A stretch of 64,000 nt of DNA from Chionis minor (Eukaryota > Chordata > Aves > Charadriiformes > Chionididae): assembly GCA_013398295.1 (NCBI GenBank), contig VZSF01007795.1, positions 580,555-644,554 on the forward strand, given 5' to 3'. The notes under the pieces are model-generated. The model saw only the letters and a program-made list of their open reading frames with translations. It was not told the origin of the DNA and ran no database searches. Made by a program: the position numbers and the translations under genes. Shown in pieces: positions 1 through 64,000 of the stretch; within the stretch, counting starts at the first letter, position 1, and the number at the start of each line of letters is the position of its first letter.

Positions 1-3000
1 ATCAATTTAATTTTGATCCATCTTGATCAAAATACTCAAATATTGGAACCTGATCTGAAATTCTTGCAGTTTAACCATTTAACCAAAATGCTGTTTAACC
101 ATTTGATATTTCTCTGTTGCAGAGTTAACTCAAAGTTATATGCGTTTTAATTTAATTTTGTTCTGTCAGTGCACAGAAACTCCTGCTTCGATTTTGCATG
201 TGCTTTGTATCAATTTTTGTAGGTGAGGTTAGAGCTTGGGTTCTGCTTTAATTCAGGCACTAACTTGTCCATTTTGCCATGAGAATCGCACAGTTCTTTT
301 TCTAGAACACACTTTTCTTCCGAAGTCCACTCGTAAATACTCCCTTTTGATCATTTCTTTCATATGTGCTGGAATTTATCTGGTAATTTATGTGTATGTT
401 TATTTAACATTTGAACTTAGCATTCCATGTGCTATATTGTATTTATATCCATTATTTTAAAAGGTCTTGAATACAATGCTACATAGAGAATCTTCCTGCT
501 GGTGTGTTGCTCAAGTCAAGATTCTACCACTGTGGCATCCTTTAGGAGAAAGATTTGTGAAATGTATGTGAAAATGGAATATTTCTGAAAACATCTCCAG
601 GAGACTGGCAGAGGAGGAGATTCATTAGATGGGGTTTCATTGTAGGAAAATAATGAAAAATCTGAAAACAGTTCAACAGCAAGCGTGGCGGTATCGTATT
701 AACCTTTTTGTGGCCTTTCTGCATTATCTGTTACACTGTGATACAAAGGGGTAGATTTACAAGTCAGCCGTTGCTTCCCTTAATTCCTTCAGCCAGCCTT
801 CATGATGATCGTTGCCTCTGAAGCAGTAAAATCTTGTGTCAGCTCTTGTACAGCGCGGGCTGCAGCCTGTCACAGCAAGACAGGTGGCATGTTGGTATCA
901 AACAGCTTTTGAGATCCAATTTTCAGTCGGCCGATCAGGCACTCACTGTCTATCTACCAAATTTGTAAGTAAACCTTCTTATGGCAGGTGTTCCGAAATC
1001 AGGATATAGTTTCATGAACTGTAGCAGTAGGTGAAGGTCCCCTAAAATAGCAGGGCCCAGGTGGCCCTTTGCCAAGCATGTAGACTGGAAGCAGTAAGGC
1101 TGCTTTCTGACTACACATGTAGATGGTGGGTCTCTTCAGACTCTTGGCAATACACGCTGCTGATTTAATCTCTACTTAATGTCTAAGAACATGTCTGTGT
1201 TCAGCCAAACCATGCATAACACTAGGTGCCCTTTGTAGCTGAGGTATCTATTTGCTACTGTGGTAGCCTCGGGGTAATTTGTTAGGGCACTGTGTTCAAA
1301 GCCTCGTATTTCAGGTGCAGAAGACATGTTAACGCACAATATTACACTGATTCCTACACAGATATTCTGTAGACGTTGCTAGCCATCTGGTGTCTGTATG
1401 AAGATGCAGTCCCAGCTCTTTGCTAGTTGCCGTGAAATGGAAAGGAATTGGGAAATCAGCATCAAGTCGGGTAAATTTTGTTCTGGGATCTGCTGTTGTT
1501 TTCGCAGAGTCAAAATTACTGTTAGAATGCTGCTATCTGCTTCTTTTTGTCCGGTGAGTATACAGCCAGAAGCAAAACCAATGGATCCATTTCTTATGGA
1601 CAGGACTGTGATTGTTTCTATCAGCTGTAGCCAGTACCAGCCAAACTGCATACGGAGCAGGAAGTGGTTGGTTACATGTGTTGACAGTATATGGTAATTC
1701 AGAGATGAGCAGCCAAATTCTTATTTTGTACGCTGCAAAATATTTCCGTGAATGACTCAGGCTGGTGGAGTGGTAAAAGCCCTGGCATGCACTGCCAGAA
1801 ATCTGAGCAGCGATGTAAATGTAATTACGCAGAGCAGTGTGTAGCTGAACACTGGGGATGATGGGGAAGGCAGGCACGGCAGTCTCAGGTGTGGGGAAAT
1901 CATGGTGATACTTTAAATTCCTTCCATATATTATGTCAGTGCTCATATGTATAGCTAACAACCAGGATCTTCTGAATGCAGTCACAAATAGGGTTTAAAT
2001 GGGTTTTCAAGTTCATATTTCTGGGTAGGAACTTCTGAAAAATACAAGGATTGCCATGTAATTGTTTGTTTAAAGTTAATATATTAATAAATCCTTCATG
2101 TTGTTCTCCTTTAAGTCAACTTTAAATCTGAATTAATGTTTCTCTGTGCATAGGCTCCCTGTGAGAGTGTTTATCCACAACTTTTGTGGTTAAAAAAAAT
2201 AAACAGTTCTTTCCTGTGCCTATAAATCTCAGCTGTCCTGATGAGTATGTAATTTTAGTCAAATTTGTTTCAAGTCAGAAACATATAGTATAGGCAGGTT
2301 GCATTTCTAACTATACAGTACTTCTCAGTTTTTTCTGTGATTTCATTTGACTCATGCTGTAATTGCAAAAGATAGAAACGAGCTCACAGTTCAAAGCCTG
2401 GTTTTCAAAACTGAACCCTTTGCCATCTCCTAAAGCAAGAAGTGATTTTGAGAGTAAGTGGTTGTTGTTTTAAGCACTCCATATCTTTCTGTTCGCTAAA
2501 TTAGGCTGGTCAGTTCATGAGTCGGGATTTTGTTATATAATTGTGATTTAATTCAGTTATACCTCAGCATGATTGCTGCCTTTTTTTAAAACCCTCTCCA
2601 GAGGTTTCATAACGCTGTTCAACAATAAAATCTCAGCCTCAATGGAAATACCTGCGTGTTACAGTTTTGTAGTGATCTGTTTCCAGCAAAATTCTGTTTT
2701 ACAGGTGATTTCTACCTTTTTTTTCCCCGTTGTACTGTAGAAACTATTGTTCTTTTTCCCTGGCCTATTGTGAGGACTTGCTGGTGCCCTACCAGAGAAG
2801 ATCACCTTCTCCAATGTCTTGCTATTACCGTGATCAAATTAAACTCAAACCAGATATTCTTGAACTAGCTGAAAAAGATCTTGTGCCCCCAGAGTGTGCC
2901 TGTAGTATCATTTGGTCTAATAGAGGATTATTTTCCATACGGGCCCTGGCTAAATTAATCTTCTTCAGTTCATCACCTGGGAGTCTTCATTTGCTCAGAG

Positions 3001-6000
3001 TATTATCTTCTGCTTGCTCATGCTCAGGTCATACTGAACTCCAATTTTCTTTAGTGCAAGTACCCTGTAGCTCCACAGCTCCCCTGCTAATAATTCACAA
3101 TGCATGCTGATATGCAGTTTTAAGAGGTAGCTCATATTGCTAGATTTAGGGGTGTGAGGAAAGAACATGTGTGTCTTCTGATTCTTTGATTACTTGACTC
3201 ATAAGTAAATTTGAAGAAGAAATGGCATCTGTTAATTTCAGTGGTTTCCACAGTCAAATTCAACTTGAACTTGATCGTGTTCTTTGGCAAGCTTCCCAAT
3301 GGGTTTAATATCAGGCCCTTTGATACTGGAGTGAGTTGTTTGCAGTCAAAATTGATAACAGTGAATTCATGTTCGTTAAAAGAGAGAGATATGTTTTTAA
3401 TTATACAGAAGAGGAACAGGAAATTAACAAAAGCTTGTTGGTTTGGTTATTACGGTACTGAGATATGTTGGATCCAAGGGACAGCAAAATGTTATCCCAG
3501 TTATGCTGATCTGTATCTGAAGCTGCTGTTCAATTAAACTGTCATAAATCTTCTGTTAGGGGAGCTTTTTATTATATTTTTCCTCTTTTTGAACAGAACA
3601 TATCTCTATTCTGTATATTGGCAGTTGTTCACCTGTGGCTCTTTTTAGATTTTTTTTTTTTCCCATGGTCTGTTTTTATTTTCTCACTGTAAACATAATC
3701 CGTAAGTTCTCTTAAAACATATAGTTTGGATGATGGCTTGTTAAAAAGGCTTATATTATAATCCATTTATTGCATTACCTTTTCATATCAGATGAGAAAA
3801 ATAATCCCCTAAGATTTCTTTGTAACTTCAGTCACAGTAGTATAATTTCATAGCAGAAAAGTCTGTTATCAAAAAAGACACTGAGTTATAAGGTATTACA
3901 GGTTGAAATCTGTTTTGTGCTTTATAACACAGTTTGTCATAATCACAGAATCTTCTCTCAGCAGCCTTTTAGTGGGTGAGCAATTTTTTAGTGACTGTAA
4001 TTTTCACTTTACTGCTTTCAGACTGCTGGGTTTTGAATGTACAGAGAAAATACTTTCTTTTTTTCCCCTCTCAAAGTAAGTGTAGAAAGAAAAGCAACCT
4101 AGAAATAAAACTAAGACACAAATCCGGTTATCTCATTTGTCAGTTCATCAAACTTTATTAATTTTCATCTTTTTGGCAGGTTTACTCTTGAGATTGTGCT
4201 TATTTAAGAAATACGGTGGCTTTTCCCTGGGTGTGTTCCCATATGCGTAGCATGTTCCAACAAGTATCAAATGTACAACTTGTGTTTGAGTTGGGATGAA
4301 AGTAATTCTGTACCACTGTCATTACTTGGTCACAATTCACATGGAAAGCGATGTGATTTTATCAAAGTACAAATTGCATGGTTGGCAACTGTAATTTTAT
4401 GCAGCATTAGCACTTTTGACATTGGTGTGATTAGTTGGGGCTCTATTCATTTTCCTTCTGTCTTGTATGAATTCCACTTACTTTGCTCAAACCCAATCCT
4501 GAATTACTGCTTAGAGAAAACTGATGGCAGTAGCCCAACACTTATATCATATTGTGTATTAATAAATTATCTGTGTGCATGATGAAATATAATTTAATAA
4601 ATAAGCACCTCTTAATTTTAGCTTTACAAGAAATAAGGTAAACATACAGATGATTTTACTTCTATTGTTAGGACAGATCACATGTGTCATACAGCTGCTG
4701 TGTTTAGTAGACCAAAAATTCTATGAATGATTACAGATCACAGAATCATAGAATGGTTTAGGTTGGAAGTGACCTTAAAGATCATCTAGTTCCAACCCCC
4801 CTGCCATGGGCAGGGACATCTCCCACCAGACCAGATTGCTCAAAGCTCCATCCAACCTGGCCTTAAACACTTCCAGGGATGGGGCCTCCACAGCTTCCCT
4901 GGGCATCTGTTCCAGTGTCTCACCACAGTCGTGAAAAATTTCTTCCTGGGATCTAATCTAAATCTACCCTCTTCCAGTTTGAAATAGTTATAGTTGAAAT
5001 AATAATTATCCAGTTTGATAATTAACACTACCCTTCTAGCAGTATTTTTCATTTTTATTTATAGAAGTTTCTTTGCATTTTTCTTTAAAGTGAACTCCCT
5101 GTTTTTCATATTAAAAAAAACCTGAATCAGTGTCTTGCTAATATAGCAAACACAAACATAATATGGTTCTATAGAGAAAATTACCAGAAAAAAAGTTTTT
5201 CAAGACTGTCTTGAAACATTTTTGTATACACACACAAAACTGCGCACACAATTTTTACATACTTGTATACTTGAAATTTATTTTTTCAGTATAGCTTTTA
5301 TAGAGCCTATACAGATACAAGATGTATGGGAATTCTAAATTTTATAGTAATAAAGGCTGAGTTAATTTGAAGTTAATCTGTTAATAGAAGGGTTTCTTAC
5401 TAAACCTTGTAGAAAGGTTTTAAGAAGATAAAAATTAGTAATTCTTGAGCCAGTGTTTTTTAGAGTTTATGACGAGCTTCAGCTGAGTGATATCCTGAAG
5501 CAGGCATTCTGTATTTTTTCCCATTAAGTAGTTTATTTTTTTTTTTAGAGAAGAAGAGACCTTTTTGTTTCCATATGTATCAGCAATGATTAAGTCAACC
5601 CATGAGTCCTTTTTTTAAAGCTTTGCAGAGGTTATCTCATTCTGATTAATAAATGCAGTACTTGCTGTTCAAAAGATTATCTGCTTCAGATGTTTATCAG
5701 AAGGATAAGCAAAGCTATCAATTCCAACTTTAGATAATTTGCAAATGAATAGTCAGGGTCCTCATATTCTTCTACTTGTTTTAGCAATAACTTGGTGTGG
5801 TAGAGCATGAAGAATAATACCATTTACTGCAGCAGCAAGTAATGTTAGTGAGGATTGTATCCTGCCTTAACTTTAACAACAAAATCTACTGTGACTTTGG
5901 CCTGAAAGCAGTTCCATTCATCAATTTCATCTAAGGACCTGGTCTCTGAGGCACAGAAAGATATGATCTGTTTCGTGAGAAACATAAACTGGCAACACAA

Positions 6001-9000
6001 AGCTAGAGGATTTGTGGATGAGACTGGTTGTGGAGTTTTATAGCAGAAACAGAGAAGTGCAGGTCGGTTCTTGGTGTGAAAAATGATAAAAGACTTGGAC
6101 ATGAAAAAGATAAAAACATAGTCCAGAAAAAAGATTAGTTTAGTACAGGCAAATAAGAAGAGAGAAAGAAAAAGGAGTAGGCTCTTGTGCAGAGTGTAAA
6201 TCACAGAGGGTGGTGAAGCTGAGAGTAAGGATCCTGGATTTTCTGTGATAAAACACAGACGACTGGAATGAAGAAAGATAGAAAATCAGAATGTGGAGAG
6301 GTGAGAAGTGTCAACAACCAAGACTTGCAAAGATGTGAATTATGGATGAAAGAAATATTTCTAAGTGTAGAAACAGTCACCAGAAATAAGTTATATTTCC
6401 ACTTCTTCAGTATTTATATCCATGCTTTAGCCATGAGTTGTGAGCCTTTATAATTCTGCTTGGCCTGTGTGCCGCTCCTTGGATATCAGCTGCACTCTTG
6501 CTGCAGCAGCTTGTTTTGTGGACTCTTATCTTAAAGACGCAGCACCTGTTTAGTTCTTCCAGTTTAATGGAGAATTGAGAAATGCCAGTTTGAAATTACA
6601 TTTTTTTGAATCGGGAGTTTTATTTATTTTTGATCTTTGTCCAAATCTGGCAATACCAGTGGCTGATCTTGTTCAGCCTGGGACTTGAATCATCTTGGCT
6701 CACCTTCCACAAAAAGATTTTCTTTTTGACAGCTTCCTTTTTTTTGTCAGAATGAAACTGGCTGGTGAAGCCATCGTTACAGAAGATGATGCTCCCTCTC
6801 GGGTAGTTTTATTAAAGGCTTTCAAAATCCCTGCATTAGCTCTCTGCTGGACTTCATGAATGGGCTGTCAGTCTAGTGAAATAAAATTCAAATGAGGTGT
6901 TCCTAGTAGTTTCTGGCAGTCCAGAGATACACTGTGGAGCCACCACCGCTGGTCACTTCAGTGTGTTGAGCCTTGTTCTTTAGACGTGAGAGATTGTACT
7001 ACGTACAGTAAGCACTGCACTGGGCAAGAGCTCATCTTCACTTGTGTCTTCTCTCTCTTCCATCAGTTACTACTTGACTGGGCACTCCTTACAGAGTTAT
7101 GCCTTCCTTTCCTGCTATATTGATAGATATAAGGTGTTTATAACTGGCGTTACCGAACAGTGTTGAATTTGCAAAGCACCAGTATTTCTGTGTCATTGCA
7201 TCATCCGTGCTACTTGCAGTCTTGTCTCCTGTGTTATGTGATCACCTACAGACAAGCCATGATCTGACCTGTCTGGTCCAGCTGTCGTTCCCTGACTTCA
7301 GTGTCCTCTCCAAAGCTGACAGCTACAGTTTGCTAGCATTTGGGATGTGTTAGTTGCCTTCTGGGAGCACATCTTCTGGTGCAGTTTCATCTGAAAAGGA
7401 TCCAGTTTGTGTGCACCAAGACTGTAAACTAAAGCACAGTAAGTGAGGATGTTTGGGAGATTTCGCTTCAAAAGTGTGTTTGTGATCTAAAATTAACAAC
7501 GTAGACACAACCTGTACACCCTCAGTTTCAGCAGTGAAGCACAGGAGAGGCTGGTATTCTCTGCCTTCTCCTGAGTGGCAAGGCACCTCCTGTTTCCCAG
7601 GAGAGCACTTGAGTGTGAAGAGCTGTCATGCACGGGGCATCAGTGAGGAGCTGGGACTTACTAGGGAAAAAATGGAAGGTAGTGGATATTTGCGCCATGC
7701 TTTCCCTATCCTCCTCTTTCTAAGAGAACCCTGGTTGTGACGGTGGCAGTTGAGATAGATATATGCAAAGCACTGTGCAAATACACAATCCCTATAATAT
7801 AAAATGAACATTATATTTTGCATTGTTTTTATTTTTGCATAAGCTTATGTTCTGTTGCAAAGCCAAGAACAGCGCAAGTAAGCTTTAAGAGGTTTTTCTT
7901 ATGAAACTTTTTCAGAATTGTTCTGCAGGGATTGAAGTAGAAAACAGAATTGGAGTCTCATGTAGAATCAAAGCAAACAAGACTGAAAGGAAGCTCAGGA
8001 GCTCACTGCGCTTTGCCTGCTGCCCAAAACGTGTCACCATGGTGTTTTTAACTGTCTTTTTTCCCCCTAATCGCTTTTGCAGGGGTTTCAGTGACAGAGA
8101 TTTCTTGATGTCTGCAGATATTCTACAGCACTACTTCACTATCCTTGAAGTTATACCCATTCCCCACTATGTAACAAGGATATTGCTTGTTGAAAATTAT
8201 GTGTTACTTTTTTCCTCCACCAGTCTAGATACAGAAACAACTACCCTTTGGCTCTTTCAGAAGCCTTTTATGTATTTGAAAATTTCCTAACAGGATCTGT
8301 TAGCCCAAAGGCTTTATGTAGGGTTGCTATAATTTATCTTTTGACTTTTAGTAGAATATGTTAAGAAAGGCAATTTTTTGACTTTTTTACTTCCCTGTGA
8401 TTGATCTTAGAGTTTGCCTAAAATGAACGTCAACCTCACATAGCATATTTTGTGTTTATTATAAGAGGATGAATTGTAATCAGTCGTTATGAACTTGGGT
8501 GGGTTTTTTTAGAAGACAGAAAGGATATTTGCCCCCTCTATGAAAAGACAGTTTATTGATATAAAAACAATTGAAGTAAAAGATAGATCTAAAGGTATTT
8601 TGTGAAGCAATGCAAAAAAAAATGAACTCCTTTTCTTGGGAAGGAAGAAGAGTACCAAATATACTACTACGACTGTTTATAGATTTAAGTAATTCTTGAA
8701 AAATTATCGTTCAGAGAGCCCATTCTAAAGTTACCTAGTCAGAAGACTCATACTCACTGTTTTGGAATCATTGTGGTGATGTTTCAGGCTTCCCACAAGA
8801 TCTTAGAAAGCTTAGCTTCTTCCTTCTTAGGAAAAGTTTTATTTTTCAAGGGACATCACTGCTAGGATACTATAAAACTGCCATGAATCTTTTGTAATAA
8901 TGGATAAAACATGCATACTCCCAAATATATGCATTTTTCACAGAGGAATGAAAAATATTTTGTAATTTGGACATCTAGTTTCACCGTGTAGTGAGGCCAG

Positions 9001-9522
9001 ATAAATTGTATCTTGTAGCAAGAGGAATATGAAGAAAAATGCTGACCACGTGGGTTTTACGTGATCGTTGTACAGTATTTCTTGTGGCATTAGAGTCATG
9101 CTGCCCCAGTCAAAGGCCTCCAACCCCTCTGTACTGTGGACTCACATGGAGGCAAAACAGAGCCACAGCCTGCTCAGATGATCCTTTTATTTGAAGTTTT
9201 GACAAGACGGCAGGTGACTGAGGCAGGCGTTTGGATAAGTCAGGAAGCAAGCACGTTTTGGCAGGTAGTTTAACAGTCTCAGAAGCCCTAGTTAGCAGCT
9301 ATCTAGCTAATAGTGCATTTGGTTTTATAGACGTATGCAGAAAGACCCCAACTAAAAGAACATATTAGGTTAAGTATAAAGTAGTTAGGATATAGTGTAC
9401 TGCTGGATAAATGAACAAACAGTTTAATAGAGAACAAAAAGAACAAGTTGTCTTGATTTTGCACAGCCCAATCCAAGAGTTAAGGGTGAAACCTAAGAAA
9501 TTTTTTATTTGTTTTGTTTTAG
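1..9522 (+). other. PLCE1: PLCE1 intron (3' part) upstream of the first exon in the window
   Basis: No exon of PLCE1 or any other gene could be recognised here. The open frames present are short, lack known motifs and look like chance. The stretch contains one truncated CR1 piece near 4.74-4.98 kb and A/T-rich low-complexity runs. It ends with a T-rich tract and AG at 9521-9522. A distant 5' exon or alternative promoter cannot be excluded by eye. Confidence 0.7.
4738..4983 (-). mobile_element. CR1 LINE 3'-end fragment, 5'-truncated
   Basis: On the + strand the piece begins with the inverted CR1 tail (AGAATCATAGAATGG) and continues through the conserved GACCTTAAAGATCATCTAG stretch into the C-terminal codons of the CR1 ORF2 (KCLRPGWMEL, RLDPRKKFFTTVVRHWNRC). 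Frame damage and many substitutions against the copy at 12-13.6 kb show it is an older, dead insertion of about 245 bases. It lies in the PLCE1 intron, antisense to the gene. Confidence 0.9.

Positions 9523-64000
<54,478 letters not shown>

Noticed and set aside
1533..1985. 150-codon open frame on the minus strand
   Set aside because: No recognisable domain, ordinary composition, and overlapping open frames on both strands. At this size in 64 kb such frames are expected by chance.
2730..3110. 126-codon plus-strand frame in the first intron, considered as a missing PLCE1 exon
   Set aside because: The wording does not match any part of PLC epsilon that I know, and no good splice sites give the phase required by the exon at 9523.
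5845..6204. 119-codon minus-strand frame with a hydrophobic start
   Set aside because: The hydrophobic part comes from an A-rich plus strand. No family was recognised and there is no sign of a gene structure.
7901..8290. 129-codon plus-strand frame
   Set aside because: No motif, and no splice or promoter context; probably chance.

Overview
The window is a piece of a bird nuclear genome. It has long AT-rich introns, GT-AG splice sites throughout, and several copies of the avian-type LINE CR1, including their ATTCTATG-type 3' ends. No bacterial, viral or plasmid gene organisation is present. The species cannot be named from the sequence alone.

Almost everything is one gene on the + strand: PLCE1, phosphoinositide-specific phospholipase C epsilon 1. 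I place 23 coding exons between 9523 and 63395, each with a boundary that keeps the reading frame. They total 4386 coding bases, about 1462 codons, and encode the middle of a protein that is about 2300 residues in mammals. The N-terminal exons lie upstream of the window. The last exons (end of C2, both Ras-association domains, stop codon) lie downstream.

Layout. 1-9522: intron with one old CR1 piece. 9523-31344: four exons of the CDC25-type guanine nucleotide exchange domain, split by an 18.4-kb intron that holds two large CR1 copies and a GC-richer island. 35491-38356: PH-like region and basic/serine-rich linker. 43726-46642: EF-hand region and start of the catalytic X box. 46477-49298: X box with all recognisable catalytic residues. 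50297-54168: acidic X-Y linker. 54937-62215: Y box, including the PLC-epsilon-specific insert. 63134-63395: C2 domain. 63396-64000: intron.

The protein links small GTPases to lipid signalling. The CDC25 domain activates Rap-type GTPases. The X/Y barrel cleaves PIP2 to diacylglycerol and IP3. The Ras-association domains (outside the window) and the Y-box insert receive Ras/Rap and Rho signals.

I found no new multi-gene system. The most interesting points are a 42-base, frame-preserving candidate cassette exon in the X-Y linker (53251-53292), a pair of in-frame alternative donors at the end of the fourth exon, a fresh 51-base tandem duplication against a splice acceptor (54819-54920), a diverged local duplication at 28.9/29.4 kb, and a CR1 copy whose reverse-transcriptase frame is still open.
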